Origin: Sipunculus nudus
Taxonomy: Eukaryota > Annelida > Sipuncula > Golfingiida > Sipunculidae
Length of the DNA stretch: 64,000 nt
Reading direction: 5' to 3'
Assembly (NCBI GenBank): GCA_026874595.1
Contig: CM049314.1
Location: forward strand, 31,073,729 to 31,137,728
Notes under the pieces: generated by a model
The model's input: the letters and a program-made list of their open reading frames with translations, nothing else
Database searches by the model: none
Told to the model about the DNA's origin: nothing
Part shown: positions 34,613 to 47,369 of the stretch, one piece after another
Layout: each line of letters opens with the position of its first letter
Position numbering within the stretch: the first letter of the stretch is position 1
Translations under genes and position numbers: made by a program

Positions 34613-35429
34613 GTTAGATTTACATGCAGGGTGGAAAATGATTTGCGAAGCTCAGTTGTGAACTCTATCCGACTTCCCAGAATGATTAATATGGTATTCC
34701 TTTCGGTGAAGATGCATGAAGCTTTAAGGACGACGGTATTCAACACCTGAAACATTATCATGCAGTGTGTGTTTTAACGTGCAGTTGACCCCTTGTAGTC
34801 AGTTAATAGTAGATAAAAATGTTAAATTTTAATTCTGCTGTGTGCGATTCTAAAATTCAATAATAAAAACAACGTTAACGCCAATTTTTAAATAATTGTA
34901 CAACCTTGATATGAATGATTGATGAAATTCAGTTATTTACTCATTTAGGCATCTTTTATGTTTTACTGTGTGACAAGAAGAAAAGTTGAAAATTTAAAAC
35001 TAGAATTATACATTTTCAGTTTACTGCACAAACAGGGGTTACCTGCACGTTAAAATATTCCCTGCATTAGTGGACACAAAGTTACTTTCTTTAGGTAATG
35101 ATAAAACTTATATCCTCATTGCTTTTTTTTACCTCTTTTTCTCTTTCTATGTAGATAAATAAAGGGTTGCAGGTACTTTCAATGGAACTGTCAGATTCAC
35201 GTCGGATGTATATAAATCAACACGTGTTTAAATGGAATCAACGGATTCTACAAATTAAGCAAACCTATTCATAATCCCATTATATTATAATGTAACATAT
35301 TCACATCATGAGCATTGATTATTATACACTTTGCATGCACGAGACCATGTTTCCTGACAGGGAAGCATTTATTCAATTGATTTTAGCACAAAAACCCAGA
35401 TGTTGTGTGATTTGTTCAGGAGCCAAGCC

Positions 35430-35660
35430 GCAGTAACTGCACTGTTACCTCTGCAGTGTCGGCAGCCCAAGGGAAACCCCAAATGTAACATGAAATTCCA
35501 AATCTCAGCACAGAATTCCTGCCACTGCCATTCCCAAATTTCCAGGATATTATAGAATTAACATGCCATATTAGATGTGAGTTGTTTATATAATTAAGTC
35601 CATGATGTCACACATACAAGAAAATCACATCACGGCAAAGTAGCAAATCTGGGTGCAATG
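35430..35660. repeat. Dispersed repeat, copy 1
   Basis: CTCTGCAGTGTCGGCAGCCC...GAAATTCCAAATCTCAGCACAG... and GGCAAAGTAGCAAATCTGGGTGCA recur near 43790-43920 and 44290-44315 with the same order. Confidence 0.6.
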
Positions 35661-35870
35661 CACATATACACACAACAAACGCACGTGGTAATATGTTTAC
35701 TTTACCTTTACCATTGGTAACCAGGGACGTGTAACTTTTCCCCTGTACACTTGTGTCATCATCAGCACACCATTTCACTGTGCTACCCAGGCCAGGGGCC
35801 AGAAAGTGAAAACTTTTAAGAATCAATCATAGACACATTAGTTAAATTTATCTTTACAGTCTTTATTGCT

Positions 35871-35956
<86 letters not shown>

Positions 35957-35957
35957 T
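35871..35957. repeat. Compound microsatellite (CT)n(TA)n(GT)n
   Basis: About 200 bases 3' of the intact UGT gene. A similar CT/TA tract is about 105 bases 3' of the second UGT. Confidence 0.95.
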
Positions 35958-36142
35958 TGTGTGCTGATGCCTTGAGATGTATGTTGGCACAACTGTTGAC
36001 ATAAAGCGATTCTCACTAGTTAACTAACAAACATATCATCACGACTCAAGGGCTAATTTATGTAAAACCTATTTTGAGATCAACGGTGTTCGGATCTTAA
36101 AGTAATATTACATTAAAAACTTTTTTCACACATGGGATCATA

Positions 36143-36148
36143 TTTATT
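36143..36148 (-). terminator. Candidate poly(A) signal of the intact UGT gene
   Basis: AATAAA on the minus strand only 7 bases after the stop codon, which would imply a very short 3' UTR. A more distal signal is equally possible. Confidence 0.3.
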
Positions 36149-36155
36149 TGTATCC

Positions 36156-37679
36156 TCACTCTTTCTTCGCCTTTCTTCTCTCCGGGCAGATAAATGGAGG
36201 GATACAGGTCCAGAGAGCAAATATTATCAAAACGTTACTGTGAAGTAACACAAGCAAAAATGCCACCACATCGTATCCTTTAAAATACACAAAGGACATT
36301 TCCGTGAGACTTTCCGACTTGACGTACTTATCTCCGTGTTTGATTGAGTACTTCAGCCAATAGTCGAGGTTATCAATGCCTTTCATTGGGTTTTCTTTAA
36401 GTATGATAGATACCTCTCTTGCTCGCTCTGTCAGTTTTTTATCATTAAGAACCTGATGAATTAAACTGACCAATTTGTCAACGCTTAGGTCTGATAACGG
36501 AAGTACCTCGCCGTAGCCTTTGGATTTCGTTATCTCACCGTTGTGCTGCTGGTCAATAAGGAGGGGGATGACAATAGATGGAACACCATGATAAGCAACC
36601 TCGTTCAAAGTATTTGCTCCCCCGTGATATATAACAAGTTTGGTCTTTTCATTGGCCAACAGGTCGTTCTGGGGTAACCATGGCAACAGCATAACGTTGT
36701 CGGATGCAACAGGTTTGGGTTCGAGCCGACAACGCATGATTACACGTTGTTGCAGCTTCGCGAAAGTGAGAAGCAAAGTTTGAATAATACGTTCTGGTAG
36801 TCTGTCCATCCAGGTACCAAATGAAACTACAATTAGTCCATGTGTGGCCCCATCCACAAATTTCTTAATATTGCTAGGAAGAGGTTTGACAGTATCTTTT
36901 CCTAGAGAACCCACGTAATGGGCGTGCGGTGGCATTGGTCTGGGAAAATCAGTCACGTGATCCCGAAGGACGAAGCATGCGGATGCACTTGCGGTTAGGT
37001 CCCCAAGACTGCGGAGAGGTTTTTCCTGGATGTATTTCTCAGAAAACTTATAATCCGGAAAGAAATACCACAGTTCTTCAAGGAACGTGTAAATAGAGTT
37101 GAAAAACCTGTCTATGAAATCCATTCTATGGTGGAACCCTGTCATCGTTCCTGGAACATAAGCTGGTTGATGTGGCCAATATTTGAGGTAGCAATTGACG
37201 GCTAAAGGTGCATACGGAATAGAAAGTTTATATGGCAGGAGGTAAGTCCAAAAAAGTAAATCAACGAGAGCAAAATCAAATTTTTTCATCGTTAGTCTAT
37301 CAATGAAGTCTGCATCTTTTAAAGTGTTTTCGGCAATATATTCTTGAGCCTCTACTTCCTGGAAAAGAAACTGCATTTTCTGCCAGAACGAGCCCTCAAC
37401 GCCGAGTCGGACTGCTTCATTCTGCCATTTTTCTGTCAGTAATATCGGATCATGGTCAAGTTGGTATCTCTCTATACTAAAGCGTCTCGTTTCGTTTTCT
37501 TTCACTGGGAAGCTGGATGGAAGGATCATTGTGACGTTAAAGCCTCTTTCTGAAAGCAGGTTCGCCGCGCGGGTAAACGTGAGCACGTGACTGGGGATGT
37601 CACTTGGAAAGAGTAGTAGACGATAACTTTCTGTAGGCCCAGCCAAACTGGCTAAGAGGATAATAACAGCCTTCCACAT
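36156..37679 (-). CDS. UDP-glycosyltransferase (UGT family), intact
   Basis: 507 residues in one exon, the usual length of animal UGTs. Residues 1-18 form a signal peptide, followed by YRLLLFPSDIPSHVLTF with the expected catalytic His31 in the acceptor-binding half. The C-terminal half has 'SFGTWMDRLP', the UGT donor signature WLPQNDLL (from Trp334), HGGAN (352-356), 'EVAYHGVPSIVIPL' and the DQ pair that grips the sugar. A hydrophobic span near 470-495 is the membrane anchor, and the tail ends KAKKE, fitting a KxKxx ER-retrieval signal. Expected role: transfer of a sugar from a UDP-sugar to small lipophilic substrates in the ER lumen; donor sugar and substrate unknown. A minus-strand acceptor (TTTATGTTTGCAG, exon from 37725) lies just upstream, so a 5' untranslated exon is likely at about 40.41 kb. 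The gene lies in a segment duplicated at 49.1-53.2 kb. Confidence 0.93.
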   Translation of the reverse strand: MWKAVIILLASLAGPTESYRLLLFPSDIPSHVLTFTRAANLLSERGFNVTMILPSSFPVKENETRRFSIERYQLDHDPILLTEKWQNEAVRLGVEGSFWQKMQFLFQEVEAQEYIAENTLKDADFIDRLTMKKFDFALVDLLFWTYLLPYKLSIPYAPLAVNCYLKYWPHQPAYVPGTMTGFHHRMDFIDRFFNSIYTFLEELWYFFPDYKFSEKYIQEKPLRSLGDLTASASACFVLRDHVTDFPRPMPPHAHYVGSLGKDTVKPLPSNIKKFVDGATHGLIVVSFGTWMDRLPERIIQTLLLTFAKLQQRVIMRCRLEPKPVASDNVMLLPWLPQNDLLANEKTKLVIYHGGANTLNEVAYHGVPSIVIPLLIDQQHNGEITKSKGYGEVLPLSDLSVDKLVSLIHQVLNDKKLTERAREVSIILKENPMKGIDNLDYWLKYSIKHGDKYVKSESLTEMSFVYFKGYDVVAFLLVLLHSNVLIIFALWTCIPPFICPERRKAKKE

Positions 37680-37725
37680 TGTTTTCTCTCCTCTGAATAT
37701 CGCTCAATAAATAAGAAGGTTCAAG
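37680..37725 (-). other. 5' UTR part of the coding exon of the intact UGT
   Basis: The acceptor on the minus strand at 37726 (TTTGCAG) is conserved at the same place in the second UGT copy (TTTGCAG near 50687), which supports its use. Confidence 0.5.
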
Positions 37726-38884
37726 CTGCAAACATAAAAAAAGTGATCATGGGTCACGTGTTTCTGTGTTTGTTCTTGTGTATGTGTGTGAACGCTCCTC
37801 ATGCACCGGTTGTACACTACGGTCGTCCTCGAAATCCTTTGTTTTAACCGTTGCTTTAACAGCTAGGTTTTCTGTGTTACATCATCAGGGAGGGCACAGA
37901 GCAAAGAGTCAAGTTATAAGACCAATGAGGGAGTGGTATCACATTGTGTGTGCGTCCAGAGTAAATTTTTAACATGCAACACACGCTCTTATTTTTCTTA
38001 TTACAATTTTGTGCTCTGTGTCCACTGCCCATCCTGGTGATTGAAACCAGAAAATCTTTAATGCTATACAACAAGTTTGTGTTATAACAAAAAGGTGATC
38101 TGGGGTGACTGCAGTGTGTAACCGCTGTATGACCGATGGGAAAATATATGTAACACATGATATGACGCATTCTGCTGAGGGTTCGCTGAAAGGTGTGTTA
38201 GGGGTTGGCCCTTACAGTCCCACGGTGTGGAAAATATGTAAAATTAATTTCGCAAATGGGTATATTTCCTTATGCCCATGCATTTTACCCTATGTTAAAG
38301 AAAGGCCATGTAATCACCAGCAGGACAGTATTATTGTAATCTCTATTTGGTGTAAATTAAAATTGTTTTTCTGTCAACGGAAGCAGACAGTAATATACAT
38401 TTGTTTAGTTCTAAAATTTCCCTATATTTTACCCTGGGCCTCTCTTTTCGAACTTAAATCTTAGTGACAAATACAGCGCGGAAACCAACATAGTTACTCG
38501 CCATGCGACCCCAAGCCCATCCGATCTAACAGCCTACATCAGCACCTGCATTTGTATAAGAGGATAAGTCACGAGGGAAACTGATAGCGATTGGGAACGA
38601 TTCTTTTTGTGCAGGCTATCAGAAAAAAAAAGAGATTTTTGTTTACACAAAATAGAGATGGGACAGACAGACATGAAAAGAAAAAAAAAACAGTGGGAAA
38701 ACCAGAGTGTCTGTGCGCCGTTGAGCCTTCAAATATTGTATTTGTCAGTCATATGTAGCTTGGAACTGTGTAAAATTAATATACATTTTAACATTTATCT
38801 TTAACATTTCGCATAGGCTATAGGCCTTAGTTGTATCGGGAAAATAGGCCTATTTATCAAATGCATTTTCAAAATTTTCTATTC

Positions 38885-38915
38885 ACCGACTTGGAGGGGC
38901 ACCCCCCCCCCCCAC
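38885..38915. repeat. Poly-C tract
   Basis: C run with C-rich flanks. Another is at 39040-39051 and a third at 39362-39376. Confidence 0.9.
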
Positions 38916-40406
38916 TCGCCCAAGTGCCCTCCGTAGTGCCATTGCCCTTCGGCCTTTGTCATGTAACCCTCCTCCTTAATTTAAATGATGTTCCCACGCC
39001 ATATGTAATATAAGACAAACATTGGGATGGAGGAATACCCCCCCCCCCCAACTTTTAGCAAATTGGGATGGTCAATGTTAACATCCCCATGGAATTCAGA
39101 GAAAATATTTAATATATACTGGAAATGAAATTAGTTATAATTACACAATTTGGTTCCATTTCTGAGTTTACTCGGAAATATTAGTTATCTAGGCCTGGTT
39201 TTGAAGTAACCAATATAGGAAACTTTACACCTTATTATTTACTTGATTGAAATGTGTTATTATTTGAAACGTGTCACCCAGACAATAAAGTTGGAGGGTA
39301 ATCAAAGTTGGGGTTTTTTAATATAAACATATATGTGTGTATGTCTGTTTATAAAAAAAAATCCCCCCCCCCCCCCACACACACACACTCCAAGATAAAC
39401 TGACGCCACTGGTGTAACCAGGCATGTCCCATGTTGGGAAGTATGTACCCATATAGGTACACGAGTCTCTGGGGTGCGGTGAAGGTCTTCTGTTGTGATG
39501 GTATAAAAAATGCAGTTTGCCTATGCATAATAACTCTGTGAACGTTATTTTACGGGCCTGGATATGAGCAAACTCCAACACAATACAAGCATAACCGCAC
39601 TCCAAACGATCGGACATCATCATGACAGTTTCTGATAAAGTCGACTAAACGCACATAAATTAATACTGCATGCTATATTAATGATTAATCATATTTCATG
39701 ACAAGATTTTGAACAATTTCATTTTAAGAGCTGTTTGAAATACACAATCTTAATATAGGCCTAATGGTTGTCCAATAACATGCAGTGTGTACAATTATTT
39801 TATTTCGAACCGTAAACCAGCTTGACTATATATACATGAACGCTATATAGGTCCACCAAGTGATCAAGCTTTGATCCCGATTGCGGATGGGAGCGTGTAT
39901 TTGTTTAAGGAAGGTGTTTGTGTGTGTGTGTGTTCGGGATGGGGGGGGGGGCTTTAGATCTTCTGTCATGGTAAACGGCTATAGCTGACCATATTTCCCC
40001 GTATTGCAGAATAGGCCTGTGTTGCTATAGGTTACAGGCTAGTCCATCTCTTGACCCTATCCTCCTAGATGCTGTATCTGGTTGAAGGACAATGGTCCGT
40101 CAAAGAAGAAAGAACTAGTCCAGAGATAGACTATAGGTTACGTGCATGCTTTACAACTACCAAAAATAGTATTTTTTATTCAAAGATTATTTTAAATATT
40201 ATATTGATTTAGGATTATTACATGTACACACAATTGTGTGCTTCTTCAAACAAATATTAATTAAAGGTTGAACTATTTGCAGTCCACATGAAAATCACAC
40301 CTTCATATATAATTAAGTAGATAAACAATATATTATCGACTGACGACTTTTTCATGCATTTTACGTTGGTCTAACAGAAAAAATTAAATAAACGTGGCTG
40401 ATTTAC

Positions 40407-40438
40407 CTGTCAATAGCCCTAACTTCCGTGTTCTGTCC
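40407..40438 (-). promoter_or_regulatory. Probable first non-coding exon and TATA region of the intact UGT gene
   Basis: The minus strand reads ...GGGCTATTGACAG|GTAAATCAG, a donor conserved in the second UGT copy (GGGCTATCTGGAG|GTAAATCAG near 53105). On the minus strand ATATATATTTATCC (TATA-like, about 40459-40470) lies roughly 30 bases before the probable start. The exon would splice over about 2.7 kb to the acceptor at 37726. Confidence 0.45.
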
Positions 40439-40499
40439 ATACGCCCCGTTACAAGAGGATAAATATATATACCTATAGATATACACAGTTAAATTACCT

Positions 40500-41060
40500 C
40501 AGGCGGCGGAGTGTCAAAGTACCGGGGTGCCTTGACAAATTTTAGTCCCTGCAAAACCTCCTGTGTGAAGCTCCACTGCTTCTATCAGCGGACATGCTGT
40601 TCATAGGTACAATGTTCACTGTGATCTGTAACGTGGTGTGACTGCCTGTGTCCCATTTATTAGTGATAGTTTACGTGCCCTGTCAGACGTTATGACAATA
40701 TCACTGACACAGTGAATGACACGCACGCGTTTACAAAGCCTGAATGGGTTTATTCACTTTGCTCGTTTGTATAATTCACAAACATTCCGTTAAGACTAAT
40801 GTGTGGACTCCATGCTGAGAAAAGCCGCTTACACACCAATGAGTGTTGCAGTTCTCCACCGTGTGACTGTGTAAGAGACTATGTTGAGAACATAAAAAGT
40901 GTGAGGGGAATCCCCATCCCACAAACAGAAAATCGGTGCAAGAATGCAAAAAAACACGTTTGAAAGCACGCGTACCTTGCGATATTGAATCAATGAACTC
41001 TGGTCGTGTAGCCAGGTCACCAGCTTGCCTTTGTGCTGGGTTCTGAAGAAAGGTAGGGTG
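40500..41060. other. Non-coding, nothing recognised
   Basis: No gene or clear repeat seen between the UGT upstream region and the small element at 41.07 kb. Confidence 0.4.
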
Positions 41061-41065
41061 ACAAC

Positions 41066-41263
41066 CAACAGGGGCGGATCTAGAGAAGGGTCAGAGGCTT
41101 TGCAACCCGAATATAAATTAAGCAACAAAACTGTGCCAATCAGGAGGTCTCATGATAAAACCTAAAAAGAGGTCCCAAAGTCCGGAAGGGGGGGGGGGGG
41201 GGGGTCGAGGCTGCAAACATTCGTCTAAAACCCTGAAAAAAAGGTTGATGGATCCGCTTCTGC
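41066..41263 (+). mobile_element. Short TIR element (MITE-like), CAGGGGCGGATC family
   Basis: Starts CAGGGGCGGATCTAG and ends GATGGATCCGCTTCTG, imperfect inverted ends sharing GCGGATC. Contains a run of 18 G at 41190-41207. Its internal segment matches the minus-strand fragment at 32.3 kb. No convincing target duplication seen. Confidence 0.55.
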
Positions 41264-42229
41264 TATCATTCACTATTAACCAAACTTTTTGAGACTTTAA
41301 TACAAGGTTTTAGGTACTAAAAATTCTTTTATAACTGACCCCGGTCTCAGCTTTGTAAGTAGCCCATTATGTACATTCTGTGCCCGTGATTCACACACCT
41401 TCCTGGCGTAAGTAAATGTGCGATTTATCTATTCATAATTTTACCTTTAGTGATATTGACTTGGTTTCACTGAAATCAAAGATAACAAATTTCAATATAT
41501 TAAAGCATGCAGAATAAAAAATAAAAACAGCTTGCACATTCTATGTGTTATCATTTATCTACTCCTTTATTTTAATCCTGTATATGGAGTAACTTTGTTA
41601 ATGTTTGCCCAAAAGTCGCCACTGATAAACTTTTAAGTTTGATGCTGGGAAGCCAAGGGATGGAGTTCACTTCCTTCTAGATTTTCCAGGCCCAACGGCC
41701 TGACTGGTTTTCCGCTTACTCAAGGAATCAATGTTTTTTTAGTATATCTCGGGAAGATTAATTTTAAAAAACCGAGTGATTATAAGGAGAACAAAAATAT
41801 GTCCCGCAAACAGGTTTACACGATTCTACGTCAATTTTTCGAGTTCGTTAGCATTACTAGACAGCTGTTCTGAACATTGCAAAATTTGTTTTCCGTGCAT
41901 GGCGAGCAATGTGATTGATTCAGTTGCCTTGCTTATAATTAATAACTTAACAAGCTTAGTGGTTCGATAAAGCAAGACCTCTGAATGCAGAGCTGCCCGA
42001 GCCTATAGCTCCCCGGAAGATGGACATAATTTGCCCTTAAGACTGTTAACATGTGTACAAGATGAAAACAATGACACCTCACCTTACTAAAACAAGTGGC
42101 CCATGAGCCATGACACTCAGCTAATTTTGACTTGTTGCTCATGTTTTTCATTAATGGTGTATACTGTCTGTGAGAATAGCCTATGGTTAAAGTTACAGTG
42201 TTGAAAACATGGACAGAAAATAAAAATTT

Positions 42230-43285
42230 CAGGATTCATAAGAGACCTGCCCAGGACCCCTCTGGATTTCACCTAAGAGGGTTCCAAGGAAAATGGATAC
42301 AATTTGTATCCTGTCTGTCTGGGTGCTCAAAATCATGTTTCTGGTCCAAAGCTAGCAGAATATAGGTCACCATGATCCAATTTCAGGTTTCCAAGGAGAA
42401 TTGCCAAGGAATTTCCTGATTGTCATGTAAGAAGAGTTTAGGGCTTATGGATACAATTTGTGTCTTGTCTTTCAGGGTGCGAAAAACCATTTGTTAGCCT
42501 ATGGGTCACACAGTATAGGTCCCCATGAACTAATTTCAGGTTTCCATGAACGCTTGGCTAGGACCTCCCAGAATTTTATGTTAAAAGATTCTAGGCCTAA
42601 TGAATAAAATGTGTGCCCTGTCTTACTCTCTTGGTGCTTATATGACATCTTTTCTGATAGGTTGCAAAATATAGGTCATGATGACCTAATTTCAGGTTTC
42701 CATGGAGATTTGCCTAAGACCTCCAAGGATGTTGCATTAGAAGATTCTACTTCTAACAGATATGATTTGTGCCCATCTGACATTCAGAAGGCTCAAAATC
42801 AGTTTTTTTCCTCGTGGGTCACAAAATGTAGGTCACCATGACCTAATTTCAGGTTTCAAAAGAGATAAGCCTAGAGTCTCCCAGATTGTGTAAGATGATT
42901 CTAGGCCTAACATACACAATTTGCCACCATCTGACATTCATGGTGTTCATGGGACATATTTTTCCTTTAGGTCGCAGAAGATAGGTCACAGCTACCTAAT
43001 TTCAGGTTTCCAAGGACATTTGCCTAGTACCTCCCTTAATGTCATATAAGAGGATTCTAGGCTTAATGGATACTATTTGATCCCCATCTGAATGTCTGGG
43101 TGCTTAGAATCATGTCACAAAATATAGGTCACCATGACCTAATTTTGGGTTTCGAAGTTTCTAGGTCTGACGATTACGATTTGTGCCTTGTTAAGGGACA
43201 ACCGGACGGACGCCGGACAAAGGGTGATCGCTATAGCTCAGATGACTTACAGTCAGTTGAGCTAAAAAAGTCATCAGTGAATCAC
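42230..43285 (+). repeat. Tandem array of about 155-bp units carrying IR3 (ERE-type) palindromes
   Basis: Six units share TATAGGTCACCATGACCTAATTTCAGGTTTCCAAGGAGA..TTGCCTAGGACCTCCC...TTCTAGGCCTAATGGATACAATTTGTGCC. IR3 sites begin at 42364, 42517, 42673, 42830, 42983 and 43126 (spacings 153, 156, 157, 153, 143). Those at 42673, 42830 and 43126 are perfect AGGTCAnnnTGACCT. The array ends with CCGGACGGACGCCGGACAAAGGGTGATCGCTATAGCTCAGATGA. Single-unit relatives occur at 10.1 and 12.9 kb. Confidence 0.8.
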
Positions 43286-43789
43286 TTGGTATTCTAACAG
43301 GTGGGGGTAACAAAGAAAACATGACAGGAATATTATTTGGTTTGGTTTGAATCAAAACATAAAGATTAAATATTTTATTACGACAAATTAAATGATCTAT
43401 TGATATACGTATGGTTGTCACGGATAAGATTAAGCCACATCTAGATCATCTCCGGTCGTCAGGTTCTTTCACATTCGACTTAGGATTAGACCAATTCGGT
43501 CAGAAATTTGAGTAATGGGGTCATAAAAAAGGGGAAATTCATGGACTGAAAAAGCGTTACTCGTCCCCTCGTATAAGCATGGATATTTCTGCAAAGAAAC
43601 AAGCCAGACTGATACTAGTTTATTCATACTGTACGCAAACTTAAAATAGAATAATAGAGATCTCCCCACGGCAAATGTCCTAAATGTATCCAGAACCAGT
43701 GTGGTAAAATTAGAACCCTCGACAGGTTAGAAAGGTAAATTTTTGCTTAAGCTAAAGCATTCGTTCAGGAGCTATCAAACGCGGCATCG

Positions 43790-44315
43790 GCACTATTTAC
43801 TCTGCAGTGACGGCAGCCCCAGGTAAACCTCATAATTAACCTGAAATTCTAAATCTCAGCACAGTACTTCTGCAATTGTCAGTCCTAAATATTTAGGAAA
43901 TAATAAAAAAATAACATGCTTTTTTTTATCTCAATTTTTTTTTGTTATATTTGTTGGCGGAGGTACCGACCTCCATTTTAAATGCTTCTTACACCATCTT
44001 ATTCTATAAATTGTTCATTTTGCGGAAACGTCATTCATATATTAAGTCCCGCGCTATCTCAGGTATGAACATAAGCCAGCCAACAGCTGGTTTAATCACA
44101 TAGCCATCAGATCTTCCTGAAGAGACTGCCCGTACCTGTCGCATCGAAAGTCTTCTTCGGTCCCCGAATGACGTATCCACCCACGGCCCCGGTAAAGGCT
44201 GACACACTAACCGGGACTGGTTTAGATCTGATATGATATGTTGAAAAACTTTACTCCATGATGTTATACATACCAACCAATCATATTAAGGCAAAGTGGC
44301 GATTCTGGGTCAGTG
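43790..44315. repeat. Dispersed repeat, copy 2, with SINE tail inserted
   Basis: CTCTGCAGTGACGGCAGCCCC...CTAAATCTCAGCACAG matches 35.45-35.57 kb, and GGCAAAGTGGCGATTCTGGGT near 44291 matches 35.63 kb. Between them 43955-44030 (GGCGGAGGTACCGACCTCCATTTT...) resembles the 3' end of the SINE family at 23.07 and 56.68 kb. Confidence 0.5.
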
Positions 44316-45109
44316 GCAGGTACACGCGCCCCCCCCCCCCCCCGGTCGAGCTGTAGCGTCTCCTATTTGATCTATAACCCTTACTTTTTACTAATGAATA
44401 GGTTCCATTTTTCATATTTGTTTTCTTTGATATTATTAAGATAATCCACCAGTTTTTTTTTTTTTTACTTTTTTATTGAGGAATTAAGGATATTGATAAA
44501 TACTGAGTTGCTACATTATGATAACATCATTTTTTTTTTATTCAGGGAGGGTGTCTTTCTGTTAATACTTTCTGCGGGGTCATAATAAGGAGGTACCCCC
44601 CCCCCCCCCCCCCTATCGCACTCGGCCATCCCATAAGCCTGCATAGCAATCAGGCTTGGCAAAGAGAACTCCCAATCTGTGCTCTGCTAGTTCAAAGAAG
44701 CCAAGAAAAAGGCAAAGTTAAATATAAGACCTGAACCTACCAATTGTTTTTCTCCTATGATTAAATCTAAAAGACGAAAATATGCAAGTTTTGAAAGTAG
44801 ATCTGCATTTGCAACATTGACATCAGCATCTTACAAACTCTGAATGTTAGGATGTTTAAATCGATACTCTAAGTTTGAAGAAAAAATATATAGTAGTATT
44901 AAAGCAAACCCGCGGTAAGACCCTCCCAAAGTTTGATTACATTATTAAAGACAGTTAACGGGATATTTGTTGAGAGGCAGAAAATACTCATATTTTCTTT
45001 GAAAGGTGCCTCAAAATCGCATTGTTTATATTCATTCTTTTCCAGTATCCTCCCATACCCTCCCAAATATATATCTGTATATCAATCAATTCAATAAAAT
45101 TAATAATAA

Positions 45110-45196
45110 TGATAATAATAATAATAATAATATATATATATATATACGTAGGACAATAAAATATTAAACAATTGATAGACTGTGTCAGCTTATTAC

Positions 45197-45241
<45 letters not shown>

Positions 45242-45246
45242 TATAT
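45110..45246. repeat. (AAT)n and (AT)n microsatellites
   Basis: AAT/ATG trinucleotides followed by TA tracts at 45129-45146 and about 45208-45238. Confidence 0.9.
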
Positions 45247-45514
45247 GTAACATATTTACATAAACTTTTTTCTAGTGAAAGCCCCCCCCCTCCCCCCGGA
45301 ATTTTCGCAAACCCACATCTAGTTTACTTCCTTGAATTGTCCTGTGCTCATTTCCTGTTATTTCAAACACGTATTAGTGACAAACACCCAGAAAATGTAA
45401 TTTTTTACAAACCAATTTTTCGAATTTAAATTTTAAAATTTTCTCCTAAAGAGATTTGTTTCCACGGTTTAATGGATTATAGTTTTTTTTCAATTTACAT
45501 CATTCCTGCATAAA

Positions 45515-45625
45515 CTTGTACGGAGCCCCGTTGTAAACATGAGAAAAAAAAATATCAACTCGTATACATATAACTATCTCGTGCGCACGGCATAATTAAG
45601 TCGTGCGCTCGACTTATAAACTAGA
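45515..45625 (+). repeat. Dispersed repeat with GTGCGCAC palindromes, copy 1
   Basis: GAGCCCCGTTGTAAACATGAGAAAAAAA...CTCGTGCGCACGGCATAATTAAGTCGTGCGCTCGACTT. The reverse complement of 48590-48720 has the same order of blocks. Confidence 0.6.
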
Positions 45626-45629
45626 CTAG

Positions 45630-47220
45630 TTCCCGTGGCCCTTGTCTTCTACAGGAATTGCTTTAAAACTTACACAGTTGATTTACAATGAAAACACTTA
45701 GCTCCTAATTGCTTTGGTCAATACAGTTGAAAGATTAAGATCAAGGTCACCGAAAGATGTACAAATCTAATTTTCCTCATAATGTGTCAATATTGGTCCT
45801 ATCGTCACAAAATATGACTCATTTTCTTCCTCTTCCTAATTTCCCATTCATTTGACTGTGTCCACGTTATTTCCGGCAAACGCTCGACCTATGGTCACCT
45901 AATGTCTGGTCTGTTTTGTTTGCCTGTCCCTGCTCTACAGGCCACAATTTTAGAGCAATCGCTCTGAAACCCACACAGTTGATAGATAATTAAAAGTCCT
46001 AGCGCTTGATGTCTTTGATCAAAATTTTTCAAAGGGCAAGCTCATCAAAGAACCTACAAAATCTTACTTACCTTATGTATTTGTTGCTCTACAGGCCACA
46101 GTTCTACCTCAATTATTTTGAAAATTGACAATGATATCTGGAGATGTTTCTTTTCAATTTTGAAATATGGCCGCCAGGGGGTGCCGTACTATAAGCATTA
46201 CAACATATCATGTTTTGCCAAATTTCCAAACTACAAACCTTAGTTACATAATCTTTAGCTCATTTCGTTTCTCTGTATCTTCACCATGAGATTATCTGGT
46301 CATATATTATCTAAGATGTATCAGTGTATCTGTATTTCCGCATGTTTTTCAATTGTCGTCAAATTCGTCTCCCTGCTTGTTCTTTTGTATGACATATGGC
46401 ATTCGACAGGAAAAAATTGCAACCAATCACTCTAAATGTAATGCGTTTGATAGAATCTATAACGTTCTAGTAGTCTCTATTCTTTTATATAAATAGGTGA
46501 AATTTATATAATATATTATATATTTATAATTTTTATAAATAGGTGAAATGTTAAGGTCACCAAATACAACAAAATCATGTTTACTTTATATCTTCGTCAA
46601 GACTTATCGTAGAAGCATAAATCATAGCTCATTTTATTCAGCATTCCATGGCAGTTCGTCTGATGTTTAGCAGTCTTAATCGGCTATTACCATGGTTTCA
46701 ATGTTTAAAGGTAAATTCAAGATGTTAAAAGAAAAATATGGGCTCTTACTTCTATAAATTTGTCATGTTTAAAGCAAGAGATAACTAGTTCGATATATTT
46801 TTTTCGACTTTATGCTATGTAAAATCTCGTACCGTATCTCCCCAATACCTCTGAAACTTAAACACTTGATAAAAAAATGAACCTAATAAAATTCAGTTGA
46901 TTTTGGTTGGGATCGGGTCACGGTCAAGATCACTGATCAGCCTAAAAATCGAATTACCCTCATAACCTCGTCAAATATTGGCCTATCGATACAAACTTTG
47001 GCCATTTTTTTTTTTTTTTTATTTTATTTTTTTTGCGTCCGTGCCTTTTCAGTGTCAGCATAAATACATAAAGGTGTTATTCTTTATGCTCTCCCAGAAC
47101 ATTGCTCATTCAAATTACTATTTTGGCTTGTTCCCCTGTGTTCCTGTCAATACGCGGTCTTTTATATTTTAGCTTCCGGCAAGCGCTCGATCTATGGTCG
47201 TCTAGTTCCCTTGGAAATGT
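45630..47220 (+). repeat. Diverged tandem/dispersed repeat array
   Basis: Recurring words include CTACAGGCCACA (45938, 46091), TTCCGGCAAACGCTCGACCTATGGTCACCTA (45870) compared with TTCCGGCAAGCGCTCGATCTATGGTCGTCTAG (47175), AAACTTACACAGTTGAT, and AGATCAAGGTCACC. No coding content. Confidence 0.5.
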
Positions 47221-47279
47221 GAAAATATGTCTCTGTTACCTATATCCTCCGAGAACTGGTTTGGTTCTGCAGCACCATC

Positions 47280-47285
47280 TCTCTC

Positions 47286-47364
<79 letters not shown>
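47280..47364. repeat. Compound microsatellite (CT)n(TA)n
   Basis: CT run followed by TA run. Confidence 0.95.
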
Positions 47365-47366
<2 letters not shown>

Positions 47367-47369
47367 CAG

